Counted from the stretch's first letter, positions 1 through 8,311 are shown. The stretch is DNA of 40,570 nt from Bacteroidota bacterium (GCA_003045895.1 PZPC01000047.1:1-40570); one strand, 5' to 3'. Translations and numbers: made by a program. The notes: generated by a model from the sequence alone, not told the origin.

Positions 1-51
1 GTGGGAAGTCGGAGGTTTTAGACCGGGTAAAGGTGTAAGAGTGTAAAAGTT
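1..51. repeat. Degenerate tandem repeat cluster R1
   Basis: Starts at or before the window edge. It holds one GGAAGTC-type heptad (4-10), the word TTTTAGACCG (16-25) and two GTGTAA cores (33 and 41). The same three words recur at 37671-37884, and two of them at 35178-35248 and 40469-40570, so this is one member of a dispersed intergenic family. No coding potential is visible. Confidence 0.75.
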
Positions 52-110
52 AGGGCTGAGCGGTTATCCCACAAGCTCGTCTCTCTCCTGCGCACCGCGA
101 GCCACCCATG

Positions 111-127
111 CTGAAGACGTGGCAGGC
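111..127 (+). repeat. 17-bp repeat CTGAAGACGTGGCAGGC, copy 1
   Basis: An exact 17-mer that recurs at 37772-37788 and, with one change (T to A), at 37751-37767, each time near the GTGTAAAG-type repeats. The remaining stretch 52-241 shows no gene. Confidence 0.7.
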
Positions 128-183
128 GCGAGAACCAATCGAAAAGCGGAGGTGGGAAGACAACCAACCACTCCCCCACCAAC

Positions 184-219
184 AACAAGCCCCGGCAGCA
201 GCTGCTGCCGGGGCTTGTT
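184..219 (-). terminator. Perfect 36-nt palindrome, likely terminator of the 242-691 gene
   Basis: Two 18-base arms meet with no spacer (184-201 and 202-219), giving a very stable GC-rich hairpin 22 bases past the stop codon of the minus-strand gene. On the minus strand it is followed by TTG triplets rather than a pure T-run, so it could also be bidirectional or act as an RNA-stabilising hairpin. Confidence 0.65.
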
Positions 220-241
220 CGCGATAGGCTGGCTAATCGGC

Positions 242-691
242 TTAGCGCTTGAACACGTAGCGGGTGATAAAAATCCCCTCACCGTCATCGCCGCCGCAGG
301 AGCTTTCGACCCCACTATTCACGAAGGCCAACTCCCAGCCATCGGCGGTGAGTTGGTTGAGCTTATCGGAGATAATGGCATCGTTGGAAGCCACGTTCTG
401 GAAATTGATCCCCCCCAAACTGAAGAAGTTCAGCAGCTTGGTTTCTTCGAAGGCATCTACCTTCAGATCCTTGCGGCGAACATCGTCCTGGTTGCTGGTC
501 TTGCCGTCGGTGCGGGTGGTGGTGAAGTCGCCAGAATTGATATCCTGCTTTTCTTCAATGATCCGGGAGCGACCAATACCCGCAGGTACGATAGACTCGA
601 TCACGGTGACTACTTTGTACTGCACCTGGGCTTGCGCATCGAAGGCAAACAGGCTGGCTACGGCCAGGAGGAGGAATAGCTTTTTCATCAT
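242..691 (-). CDS. Small secreted protein of unknown function
   Basis: About 149 residues. The start is one of two adjacent ATGs (691 or 688); the frame is open to a TTG at 727 but only the ATG gives a proper signal peptide (MKKLFLLLAVASLFA, cleavage near AQA/Q). The mature part begins YKVVTVIESIVPAG and ends in a compact segment with DGWELAFV and GIFITRYVFKR, a layout reminiscent of DUF4177-type small domains (inference). No catalytic motif is visible. A -7-like element TATTTTTG lies on the minus strand at 732-725, giving an expected leader of about 28 nt, and a perfect palindrome follows the gene. It appears monocistronic. Probably periplasmic or exported; function unknown. Confidence 0.8.
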   Translation of the reverse strand: MMKKLFLLLAVASLFAFDAQAQVQYKVVTVIESIVPAGIGRSRIIEEKQDINSGDFTTTRTDGKTSNQDDVRRKDLKVDAFEETKLLNFFSLGGINFQNVASNDAIISDKLNQLTADGWELAFVNSGVESSCGGDDGEGIFITRYVFKR

Positions 692-724
692 TTTTTGGAT
701 TTTAATATGGATTTGAATGCCCGA

Positions 725-732
725 CAAAAATA
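725..732 (-). promoter_or_regulatory. -7 element TATTTTTG of the secreted-protein gene
   Basis: Exact match to the Bacteroidota -7 consensus TAnnTTTG on the minus strand, 34 bases from the ATG at 691. A convincing -33 TTG at the usual spacing was not found, so confidence is limited. Confidence 0.4.
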
Positions 733-781
733 CGGGTGGTGGTGATCTAAAATTACTACCAATAAGTTAAAAAACACCTAA

Positions 782-990
782 TTATTTGTTAGCATTTTTT
801 TTGGCTAATTCTTCTTCGAGTATTTGTTCATAGCTCAGCTCATCTTCTAGCTTGATGATTCCACGTAGCCGTTGAATCCTTGGGGAAAGCTGTTCTGGTT
901 AAGCGCTCTTCTTTCTACCGTAATCAGTTTAAAGTAGTTCTCTACCAACTCAGAGAGGCTTTGCCCCTCATCGTCTGTCCTCCAATTCGC
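782..990 (-). pseudogene. Frameshifted remnant of a DUF6364-like antitoxin gene
   Basis: Two minus-strand reading frames join into one plausible protein. The upstream piece (about 899-990) reads ...DEGQSLSELVENYFKLITVE..., the downstream piece (782 to about 899) reads PEQLSPRIQRLRGIIKLEDE then SYEQILEEELAKKNANK and a TAA at 784-782. A shift of frame near 895-905 separates them, and the first frame lacks a normal start. The GxSLSxLVENYFK and SPRIxxLRGIIK words and the acidic helical tail are typical of DUF6364, small ribbon-helix-helix-like antitoxins usually found beside a PIN or similar toxin (family knowledge). No toxin gene follows. Composition is AT-richer than neighbours. A gene too broken to be called intact; the family assignment is by eye. 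Confidence 0.6.
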
Positions 991-1100
991 CATTCAGGCG
1001 CAAGAATTTTTTCCTACCATCCAGCACCACAGGGGCCTTATCGGATTGCCTGCCGTCATAAAATCGGTCGATGCTGTCAAAAATTATTTTTTTCACCTTT
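969..1100 (-). pseudogene. Unidentified decayed reading frame
   Basis: On the minus strand, right after and overlapping the end of the MBL gene, a frame without a start codon reads KKIIFDSIDRFYDGRQ, then VVLDGRKKFLRLNGELEDRR and a TGA near 969. It has protein-like character, has no usable start (a TGA precedes KKIIF) and runs into the antitoxin remnant. It may be the stump of another gene deleted on the upstream side. I do not recognise the family. Confidence 0.35.
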
Positions 1101-2117
1101 CTCCTGGTTAACAGGTTGGGGATCAAAAGACAACTCAACGACCTCATTCACCGCGGGCAGCAGCAAATCCTGCCGTCGCTGCCGGGCCTCGGCCGCCGCC
1201 TGCACCCGCCGAAAAGGTTCGCCGATCGGCTCGTTACCCAAGTCGAAAGTGCCGTAGTGCATGGGCAGCATGCGCCGGGCGCCGAGGCGGTGCCAGGCCT
1301 CCACGGCTTCCTCCGGATTGGTGTGCGCCCCCTGCATCATGTAGTCGGGGGCATAGGCGCCAATGCCGAGCATGGCCAATTCAATACGGGGAAACAGCGT
1401 GGCCGTATCGGCGTAGTGCCACTGCAAGGCACTGTCGCCACCGAAATAATAATGGCGGTCCTGGTGGGTAAACATAAAAGCGCCCCAGAGCACCTCGTTG
1501 AAATCGAACAGCCCCCGCCGGCTCCAGTGGCGGGTCGGCAGGAAAGTGACCTGTGGTACGGCTGCCGGCAGGTTGTACTGCTGGTACCAACCGGCCAGCT
1601 CCAGCGGAGTTGTGCCGATCCACTTGCCGATGGTTTTCTCCATGCCCAACGGGGCCAGGATCCGGGCAGCGGGATTCACCTTGAGCAGCTGTCGCAGCGT
1701 CTTTTCGTCGCAGTGGTCGCGGTGGTCGTGCGAGAGCAGGATGTAATCAATACCCGTTATTTTTTCCGTCGCAAACGGCGGAAAGACCAGGCGTGGCACG
1801 AAGGGCATGCTGTGCAGGACCGGGTCGGTGATAAACCGCACCCCGCCGAGTTGGATCACGAAAGTGGCGTGTCCGAGCCACACGAGGAAGTCGCGCTCGC
1901 GGTCGTGGAGCCAGTCGCTGTGGGGCACCACTGCTGGCCGCCACTTATCGGCCAACTTCTCGGCGCGCTGGGGGTTGGGGGTGGTCAGCATCCGGAAAAC
2001 GACCCGCCAGTCGGGGAAAAAATCGTCCTGCAGGTATTGAAACACGCCGTCTTTTACGGGATTGCCCGGCCAGCCGGCTTTGATAATGGGTAGATCGGGG
2101 TTGTACTGGTAGTCCAA
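1077..2117 (-). CDS. MBL-fold metal-dependent hydrolase
   Basis: 346 residues, a full-length metallo-beta-lactamase-fold hydrolase of the UlaG/NAPE-PLD-like branch (predicted cytoplasmic; no signal peptide). Visible motifs: strand-loop GHATFVIQLGGVRFITDPV (about 82-100), the zinc motif SHDHRDH with His130, His132, Asp134 and His135, a further His197 (PTRHWS), Asp228 (FGGDS) and a C-terminal LPMHYGTFD histidine near 292. Members of this branch hydrolyse varied lactone, phosphodiester or phospholipid substrates, so the substrate cannot be read from sequence. The only sensible start is TTG at 2117: the frame is open for about 36 more codons upstream, but without ATG, GTG or TTG before a TAG. The C-terminus (EKGEKNNF) overlaps decayed sequence. 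Confidence 0.85.
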   Translation of the reverse strand: MDYQYNPDLPIIKAGWPGNPVKDGVFQYLQDDFFPDWRVVFRMLTTPNPQRAEKLADKWRPAVVPHSDWLHDRERDFLVWLGHATFVIQLGGVRFITDPVLHSMPFVPRLVFPPFATEKITGIDYILLSHDHRDHCDEKTLRQLLKVNPAARILAPLGMEKTIGKWIGTTPLELAGWYQQYNLPAAVPQVTFLPTRHWSRRGLFDFNEVLWGAFMFTHQDRHYYFGGDSALQWHYADTATLFPRIELAMLGIGAYAPDYMMQGAHTNPEEAVEAWHRLGARRMLPMHYGTFDLGNEPIGEPFRRVQAAAEARQRRQDLLLPAVNEVVELSFDPQPVNQEKGEKNNF

Positions 2118-2296
2118 AGGGCGTTGAGTTAGCTGATAAAGGAGATAAGGCTTCTTGTTACTTCTGATCCATAACAGCTTACCCCCAATAACTGTTGTCT
2201 TCAGCCTTCCTAAAACCGCCAGGCCCTAAACTTTTCGGATCCGTAGCGGGTTCTTAAGAAAATGAACGTTTTTTCGACGTTATTACTTCACCTTAG

Positions 2297-2315
2297 CCCA
2301 CATCCCGGATGTGGG
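2297..2315. promoter_or_regulatory. Perfect 19-bp odd palindrome upstream of the rhodanese gene
   Basis: CCCACATCC, one central C, GGATGTGGG. With a 1-nt centre it is more likely a protein-binding site in DNA than an RNA hairpin. It lies 28 bases before the ATG at 2344, the typical place for an operator. The rest of 2118-2343 shows no gene. Confidence 0.45.
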
Positions 2316-2343
2316 TTTCACCATTAACCAATCCGTTATTGCC

Positions 2344-2745
2344 ATGCAGAAAATTTATAGAAGTTTACCCGTACTGAGTGCCCTCTTGTTGACCTTCCTG
2401 ACGGCCAGCTGCCAGCCAACGGCAGCCCCTGCTACCGAGGCGGGTGGTTATGAGAACCTGACGGTGGCGCAGTTCAAAGAAAAGATGGACAGCCCCGAGG
2501 TGGTGGTACTGGACGTGCGCACCCCCGCCGAAACGGCTGCCGGCAAGATCGCCGGCGCGCAGGAACTGGACTTCAAAGCGCCCAACTTCCAGGAAGCCGT
2601 CGGTCAGCTCGACAAGGACAAAACCTACCTCGTCTACTGCCGCAGTGGTGGCCGCAGTTCAGCCGCCGCCAGTATGATGACGGAGATGGGCTTCACCAAG
2701 GTCTACAACCTGACGGGTGGCTACCTGGCCTGGGAGAAGGAATAA
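2344..2745 (+). CDS. Rhodanese-domain lipoprotein
   Basis: 133 residues from the ATG at 2344; an in-frame ATG at 2311 would put 11 residues in front of the signal peptide and falls inside the palindrome. The N-terminus is a lipoprotein signal with lipobox LTASC (Cys23). The rest is a single rhodanese domain (about 37-131) with the active-site loop CRSGGRS (Cys99) and the conserved LDVRTPAE and GGYLAW words. Rhodaneses carry persulfide sulfur; a membrane-anchored periplasmic one may transfer sulfur or act in redox or cyanide handling (family knowledge). The gene is alone and converges with the DUF1684 gene. Confidence 0.9.
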   Translation: MQKIYRSLPVLSALLLTFLTASCQPTAAPATEAGGYENLTVAQFKEKMDSPEVVVLDVRTPAETAAGKIAGAQELDFKAPNFQEAVGQLDKDKTYLVYCRSGGRSSAAASMMTEMGFTKVYNLTGGYLAWEKE

Positions 2746-2767
2746 GGCGCGCTGCAACCCGCCTTAT
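2742..2767. terminator. Hairpin between convergent genes
   Basis: Arms ATAAGGCG (2742-2749) and CGCCTTAT (2760-2767) with a 10-nt loop, overlapping the rhodanese stop codon. It could end transcription from both sides; no strong T-run, so moderate confidence. Confidence 0.4.
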
Positions 2768-2780
2768 CCGGTTTGTCCCA

Positions 2781-3650
2781 CTAGTGGTCTCCGTACGTTT
2801 TCTCACCCGCCAGCACCGGAACGGGCAAGCCATTTTCGGCACGGGGTAGCAGGCAGGTGGCAAACTGGGTAAATGCACAGGGCGGGTTGTAGGCCCGGTT
2901 GAAATCGATGATCGTCTGGCCCTTGGCGTCCGGGCGCGGGCAGTAGAGGTAGCGCCCACCGCCGTAGGTGCTGTCGCCCGTGGTTTGGTCTGAAAAGATC
3001 AGGAACAATTCCTCAGGGCCACCGTCCAGGGCAACGAGTTCGTGCTGCCGGTTGGCGAGCGTGAACCGCAATTTACCTGCTACCGGCACCGGGTATTCCA
3101 TATCCAGCACATTGCGCATGAGGACCGAATCGGTGGTATTGGATTTTTCCCACTGGGCGACTACGCGGTAGCTGACATCGGTGGGGAAATTCTCAATGGC
3201 CCGCAAGCGGATACGGCTGGGCAACAAGGTATCCTGTACCCGCACGCCGTAGCGCCCACCCCGCTCCAGCAGGTACCAGCGCAGGGAACCCCACGACATG
3301 GCGCAGGCATCATCCGAATCGGCCCGAACTTCGTTGCCCGTGCTGATTTCGCAGGTCACGACCCCCTCCCGGAGGGTATATTTACCCACGTAGGCCGGTG
3401 CCGTAGGCGGTAAAGTTACCCCCTGGTAGGCACCACTGCCACAAGGATTATCTCCTTCCTTCAGCCAAAATAAACCCACCATACTCAGCCAACCGGCAGG
3501 TTCGGTCAGGCTCGCCAACCGGTCCTGCCGCCAGGCAGCCAGTTGCGCCTCATAATCAGCAGGCACCTCGGGGCCAACCGCCGTGGGGGTCTTGCACGCC
3601 CAGGCACCCAGCCCGAAACAAAGCATAACCAAAGTGACTATTTTCATCAT
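2781..3650 (-). CDS. DUF1684 domain protein, probable lipoprotein
   Basis: About 289 residues from an ATG at 3650 (a second ATG at 3647; the frame extends to a TTG at 3659). The N-terminus is a signal sequence ending LGAWAC, an imperfect lipobox. The body carries the DUF1684 signature: WRQDRLASLTEPAGWLSMVG followed by FWLKEG, a later ...VARWEK-like strand (VAQWEKS), a GGxRYLYCPRP segment and DFNRAYNPPCAFT. DUF1684 proteins are common in Bacteroidota and actinobacteria; their reaction is not established. The cysteine-bearing FNRAYNPPCAF stretch is the most conserved-looking part. It is followed by the convergent rhodanese gene and preceded by a 68-base gap from the small membrane-protein gene. 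Confidence 0.85.
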   Translation of the reverse strand: MMKIVTLVMLCFGLGAWACKTPTAVGPEVPADYEAQLAAWRQDRLASLTEPAGWLSMVGLFWLKEGDNPCGSGAYQGVTLPPTAPAYVGKYTLREGVVTCEISTGNEVRADSDDACAMSWGSLRWYLLERGGRYGVRVQDTLLPSRIRLRAIENFPTDVSYRVVAQWEKSNTTDSVLMRNVLDMEYPVPVAGKLRFTLANRQHELVALDGGPEELFLIFSDQTTGDSTYGGGRYLYCPRPDAKGQTIIDFNRAYNPPCAFTQFATCLLPRAENGLPVPVLAGEKTYGDH

Positions 3651-3720
3651 AACTAGCAATTAAATGAGGGGATGAATTTACGGTAATTACGGATAACCCA
3701 GGTCATCAACTGCCAAAGCC

Positions 3721-3751
3721 CCCCGGCTCAGACCAATCGGTTGAGCCGGGC
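3721..3751 (-). terminator. Stem-loop over the stop codon of the 3728-4207 gene
   Basis: Arms CCCGGCTCA (3722-3730) and TGAGCCGGG (3742-3750). The stop codon is inside the stem. Downstream on the minus strand there is only a short T-tract (GGGGGCTTTGG), so it is a plausible but weak terminator. Confidence 0.45.
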
Positions 3752-4207
3752 AATGTCTTCCGGGCTGGCCCAGGTGAAATCCAAATAGGGCGTCGTGACC
3801 ACACTGGCCGTAGCCGCATCCGATAAGACGAAGCGTATTTTGCGGAAATTTAAAAAACCGGAACGCATAATTTCGTAAGATAAAATCGCGCCTTCGGTAA
3901 TGATAAATTCTTTTTCCCGATCCTTGGAATACCGAAAAAAGAAAGGTGTGACGGGAATAAAAAGGGATAACCGCAGAACGTCTTTTTCTTTTTCAATTTC
4001 AATTAAGGCAGGCTGGTTCAACTGTTCGTAAATGACCAACACCACCAGTGCCGTAATGGCCAGGTTGCCGATCAGGTTGTGCCAATTACCCGTTAACGGA
4101 ACCCCTAAGGCAAGGACAACCAGATAAATGGCCACCAGCACGAGCGCCGCGTTACGCAGGTAATAATACCGTTTGAACCACTCCCGATTACTGATTACTT
4201 TTTCCAT
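3728..4207 (-). CDS. Small membrane protein of unknown function
   Basis: 159 residues. Two hydrophobic helices near the N-terminus (about 19-37 and 45-61), then a soluble C-terminal domain of about 95 residues with strands such as VLRLSLFIPVTPFFF and FRKIRFVLSD. No signal peptide; the layout fits an inner-membrane protein with both termini in the cytoplasm. Lies 14 bases downstream of the stop of the large Asp-box protein gene and may be cotranscribed with it. I do not recognise a family. Base use is a little more AT-rich than its neighbours. Confidence 0.75.
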   Translation of the reverse strand: MEKVISNREWFKRYYYLRNAALVLVAIYLVVLALGVPLTGNWHNLIGNLAITALVVLVIYEQLNQPALIEIEKEKDVLRLSLFIPVTPFFFRYSKDREKEFIITEGAILSYEIMRSGFLNFRKIRFVLSDAATASVVTTPYLDFTWASPEDIARLNRLV

Positions 4208-4221
4208 GGGTTGTAAAACTT

Positions 4222-7200
4222 TTACTCTACCACAAATTTATGACTTTCCAGTGCACCTGTTGCTCCTTTCAGCACCAGGAAATAGCTGCCTTTGGGAATG
4301 CCCCGCAAATTTAGCCGGTGCCGGATTCCGGCAGCCCCATTCAGCTGCTCCTGGAACACCACCTGCCCGAGGGCGTCTACCACCACACACCGGTATCCCC
4401 CACGGGCAGTGGCGGCGAACAACACGTCCAGGTAGTCGCGGGCCGGGTTGGGCGAAAGGGTCACCAGCGATTGTTCAACACCTGCTCCAGGCACCGCAGT
4501 GGAGGTTACCGTATTTGCACTCAGCAGCAACTGCCCCAGGTCGGTCACGTGCGCAAACGCCACGCCGTCGTTCGCAGCGGCATTGCCCGGCTGCGTCTCC
4601 GTCCAGGCGGCCGTCGCATTGGCTGGCCTTTGGTGCAGGGTGTAGACTGTATTACTACCTGAATTTACGATACCCGATCCCAACAAGGTGACCGTGGCAT
4701 CCAGATTCGTAGCGACCGTTCCGTAATTATTAACGACCCAGTACGACGCGCTCAGGGCTGCTACATCCGGCGGGCTTTGGTTGAGCATACCGTCCAGGCG
4801 GGTCACGACGACCTCCCCCTGGGGCGGCGCACTACCCGCAGGAAAGTCCAGCAGCACATCTGCACCACTGAAATCGTAGGCTCCGCTGCCGACGCCGGGA
4901 ATCCGCACCACGGCGCCGCCCGCTACCGGAATGGGCGAATGGTCTGACACCAGGCTGTTTAAAACAACCGACGGATGGCCACTGACCAACTCGTAGAGCG
5001 TGCTGGTAGCCGGATCGTACTGATTGAATTGGTAATAGGTGACCAATCGGTCTTCCTGGTCCAGGTTTTTCACCAAATGTCGCTTTTCGCGAATTTCTTC
5101 CTGGGTCAGGACGCGGTCGTAAAAGGCCAACTCGTCGATTTCGCCGTGAAAATTACCGCCCTGGTTGTGGATGTCACTATTGATAAAGAAAGGCGCCAGG
5201 GTAAAATCCAGGGGCCGAAAATTGCCCGTCCGCACCCAGGGTGCCTGCCCGTCCAGGTAAATTTTTACTTCCGTAGAGGAATAGGTGATCGCCAGGTAGT
5301 GCCACGCGTTGATCCCCAGGTTAATCGTCGAGGTCATCCCGTAGGGCACATCGGGGGAGGTAAAGACCAGGTTGGTATTCGGCGTATAGCCCATGAAAGC
5401 AAAGCCCAGTCCGAAGCGGTTGTCGTTGTCCGTCTGATAGCTCACGATTTGCGAGAAGCTCTTCTGGAGTTCGTGGAGCTGTACCCAGGCCGTGATGGTG
5501 AATTCAGCGCTATGGATGGGCACCTGATTCAGGGCCAGTCGGTTGGTGTTGCCCACGGGCAGATCCACGTTTTTATCCGCCAGTTCATCGGGCCGGCAGA
5601 TGGAAGGCTCCACGGTGATAAAGTTGGTCCTGGTGGTGGTAGCCGTCGTCCCGAACTCATCGGTGATGGTCAGGCTTACGTCGTATTCCCCCAATTCGGC
5701 GTAGCTCACCAAAGGGTTGGCAGCGGTGGAGGTAGCCGGCGTGCCGCCGGGAAAGGCCCATTGGTAAGTAACGGGCCCGGCGGAATGCATACTGTTCTGA
5801 AAAAACGAAATGGGCGTAAGGTGGCACCTGTTGGTGTTGGAACTGACCGCGAAACCGGCTACCGGCCGGGTCGAGGGTTCGTACACTTCGTGTTCCCAGG
5901 CGCCGCGCGAACTGCCCATCCGGTATTTGCCCCGCCCGGGTACGGCGTAGATATTCTGGACATAGCCCAGCATCGGCAAGCCTTCTCCCAGGGGTTCGAA
6001 CCGGGGCATGGTATTGTTGCGGTAATACACGCCAGACTGCCCGTTGAAGGCCAGGTAGATGCCGCCGTCGGTACCGCGTTGGTAGACCAGTTGGTTGACT
6101 GGCGTAGTGGGCAAATTGGGCGACGTGATGTTGACCCAGGTGGCTCCGCCATCCGTTGATTGGAGAATTTTGGCCGCCGTTTGCCAGTTGCCATAAGCGG
6201 CCCACAGGTGAGCAGGGTCGTCGCCCACGGCAATGTCGGTGATGTTCGTCTGCCCGGCAGCGGCTGCTGCCGCAGGAGTAATGGTCGTCCAACTGGCGCC
6301 GCCATCTACCGATTTCCGAATCTTGCGGTTGGTCAGGAGGACATAAAACACCTGCGGATCGGTGGGGCTGATCAGGATGCGGTTGACCGTCTCATTAAAA
6401 TCGTAGAAGGTTTGGAAGGAGGTAAAATTGTCTTCGGTTATAGCTACCCGGGTACCCGCAATACCGTAGGCCGTTTGGTAGAAATGCGGATGAAAAGCAA
6501 CCCGGTGCAAGCTGATGCCCGGGTTGATGGCTTCGGTGCTGAGGAAAGAATGGTCGGCCGCCAGTTCGGTTTTGAAGATGCCGTAGCCGTGGTCGAAGTA
6601 GATCCAGCGGTCGTTGCTCTGGTTGACGGACGTTTGCCCGGCATCGCCACCGCCCCGGCTGATCCAGCCATTGTCGCCGGCGTAGCGGCGAATTTTGGTG
6701 GGGCCGTGGTCACACCCTGCCGACAGGATGTCGGAATGCGCCGAACTGGAAAATCCCCACAAGTCGATCGACGAAATTTCGCGCCCCACGCTGTACACAT
6801 TTTCCATGGCATCGGTCGACAGGGCGATGCCCCCATCGCTACCGATCAGGACCATGTCGCCCACCACGTCAATATCCCGGACATCGGGGTGTACGTATTT
6901 CGGACAACCACCGTAGCCACTAGTCATGTCGGTGAAGTCACGTCCGCCATTGGCTGATTTTAGGATGGAGCTGGCGCCGTAAAACCCCGCATACACACTG
7001 TTTTCATCCAGCCAATTGACATCGCCGGCTTCGACGTAGGCGTTCAGCAGGTTTTCGCCCGCCAGGGTGCCATCTTCGTTGAAGCGGTACATGTTGCCGT
7101 TGGCAAATTGGCCAAATACGTAAAATCGATCGGGTTGGGCGGGAATGGTGCGGAGATGCAGGCTACCCGGCCAGTTGACCCCCGTAGCGGCTGGCAGGTT

Positions 7201-8265
7201 GACGAGCAAAGCAAAAGAGGCGCCACCATCCGTCGACTTGTAGACGCAGGGTTCGTCGTTGGCATTGAAGCCCCCAAGGTAGAAGACGGAGGGGTCGTTG
7301 TGATCTGCTTCCAGGCCAAAGAAATTGTAATTCCTTTGGTAAATCCCAAACGTAGAATTGTTGTTGTACTGGCTGGTGTAGGTGTGGTTCGGGCCGCCAT
7401 TGGCGTGGTCAAAAACCAGGCTCCAGGTCGTACCGCCATCGGTGGAGCGGAAAACTTGCCGGCCAAAGGTTGCCAACGCGACGTCGACGGTGGCCTGAGA
7501 CAGGGCCAGGTAATACGGTCGGGTATTGGGCTGTGCCGTTCTGTTCAGTTGGGGGCACATGGCCCAATGCTGCCCGCCATCGGCACTCTTGAGCAAGCCC
7601 GCTTCGGTAGCGGCAAAAACCAGGTCAGGGTTCAGCTGGCTGGCCTCGATATCGCCGTAGTAGTAGTCGCGGTTGGCGTAGGTATTGGTCCCATTGGCAA
7701 ACTCGGCGTCCGTGAGTGTCCAGGTTTGCCCCTGGTTCTGGCTCACCCACAGGCCGCCGTAGGAGTAGCCAGCAAACAGGTTGTTGGTGTTGTAAGGGTT
7801 GATGTAAACCCGGTCGCAAAACCCGCCCGTCAGGGAGGAGGTCGTTCCGCAGGTGGTTCGTTCCGCGTAGTTGGGGCCGATAGCCGACCAGGTGCCCGTG
7901 ACGGTGCGGGCGCCGGTGCTGTTCACGGCACTTACCCGCGCCTGGTGGGGCAGGTATTCCCCGGTGGGCGACACACTCAGCCGGGCGTCCTGTAACCAGC
8001 GGATGAACAACTTCTTTTGCAGGCTTTTTTCCCGGGGATGAGCAGCAAAGTAGGCGTTAAACAAGCGTTCGGCCCGCCATACATTGGGTCGCGGCTGGTG
8101 GTGTTCCTGCCACCAATCGGTGGTTTCGTGGTCTACTTTTTCAAATTTGAAGTGGTTTTCCTGGCGCTCACTTTCGTGGAGCATGACCTGGGAGGAAAGC
8201 GGCAGACACAAACCCAGGCATACGGCCAACCATACGAAACCTGGAACAATAGACGGAAAGGACAT
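4222..8265 (-). CDS. Large T9SS-secreted Asp-box propeller protein with PKD and LamG domains
   Basis: 1347 residues from the ATG at 8265; the frame opens earlier (8343) but only MSFPSIVPGFVWLAVCLGL gives a signal peptide (cleavage near LSSQ). Residues about 100-790 hold many Asp-box loops (SQNQGQTW, SADGGQHW, STDGGTTW, STDGGASF, SANGGRDF, SVDGGASW, STDGGATW), as in BNR/VPS10-like beta-propellers. A PKD-like domain follows (about 800-885, with YQWAFPGGTP), then a LamG/concanavalin-like domain (about 895-1065, with INAWHYLAITYSS) and a C-terminal T9SS type A sorting domain (LSPNPARDYLDV to SHKFVVE). Such proteins are exported and held at the surface; binding or glycan-related roles are usual but no sialidase catalytic set could be confirmed. 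A weak -7-like TACCTTTT lies at 8295-8288. Confidence 0.9.
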   Translation of the reverse strand: MSFPSIVPGFVWLAVCLGLCLPLSSQVMLHESERQENHFKFEKVDHETTDWWQEHHQPRPNVWRAERLFNAYFAAHPREKSLQKKLFIRWLQDARLSVSPTGEYLPHQARVSAVNSTGARTVTGTWSAIGPNYAERTTCGTTSSLTGGFCDRVYINPYNTNNLFAGYSYGGLWVSQNQGQTWTLTDAEFANGTNTYANRDYYYGDIEASQLNPDLVFAATEAGLLKSADGGQHWAMCPQLNRTAQPNTRPYYLALSQATVDVALATFGRQVFRSTDGGTTWSLVFDHANGGPNHTYTSQYNNNSTFGIYQRNYNFFGLEADHNDPSVFYLGGFNANDEPCVYKSTDGGASFALLVNLPAATGVNWPGSLHLRTIPAQPDRFYVFGQFANGNMYRFNEDGTLAGENLLNAYVEAGDVNWLDENSVYAGFYGASSILKSANGGRDFTDMTSGYGGCPKYVHPDVRDIDVVGDMVLIGSDGGIALSTDAMENVYSVGREISSIDLWGFSSSAHSDILSAGCDHGPTKIRRYAGDNGWISRGGGDAGQTSVNQSNDRWIYFDHGYGIFKTELAADHSFLSTEAINPGISLHRVAFHPHFYQTAYGIAGTRVAITEDNFTSFQTFYDFNETVNRILISPTDPQVFYVLLTNRKIRKSVDGGASWTTITPAAAAAAGQTNITDIAVGDDPAHLWAAYGNWQTAAKILQSTDGGATWVNITSPNLPTTPVNQLVYQRGTDGGIYLAFNGQSGVYYRNNTMPRFEPLGEGLPMLGYVQNIYAVPGRGKYRMGSSRGAWEHEVYEPSTRPVAGFAVSSNTNRCHLTPISFFQNSMHSAGPVTYQWAFPGGTPATSTAANPLVSYAELGEYDVSLTITDEFGTTATTTRTNFITVEPSICRPDELADKNVDLPVGNTNRLALNQVPIHSAEFTITAWVQLHELQKSFSQIVSYQTDNDNRFGLGFAFMGYTPNTNLVFTSPDVPYGMTSTINLGINAWHYLAITYSSTEVKIYLDGQAPWVRTGNFRPLDFTLAPFFINSDIHNQGGNFHGEIDELAFYDRVLTQEEIREKRHLVKNLDQEDRLVTYYQFNQYDPATSTLYELVSGHPSVVLNSLVSDHSPIPVAGGAVVRIPGVGSGAYDFSGADVLLDFPAGSAPPQGEVVVTRLDGMLNQSPPDVAALSASYWVVNNYGTVATNLDATVTLLGSGIVNSGSNTVYTLHQRPANATAAWTETQPGNAAANDGVAFAHVTDLGQLLLSANTVTSTAVPGAGVEQSLVTLSPNPARDYLDVLFAATARGGYRCVVVDALGQVVFQEQLNGAAGIRHRLNLRGIPKGSYFLVLKGATGALESHKFVVE

Positions 8266-8311
8266 AATAGTGGAATTGATGGAGCGAAAAAGGTAGTAAA
8301 AAAAAATGCCA

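Noticed and set aside
4975-6159. A long open frame on the plus strand opposite the large Asp-box protein
   Set aside because: It is the antisense of a gene with clear domains and signal peptide; its product is low-complexity (Gly, Val, Gln, Arg) with no domain.
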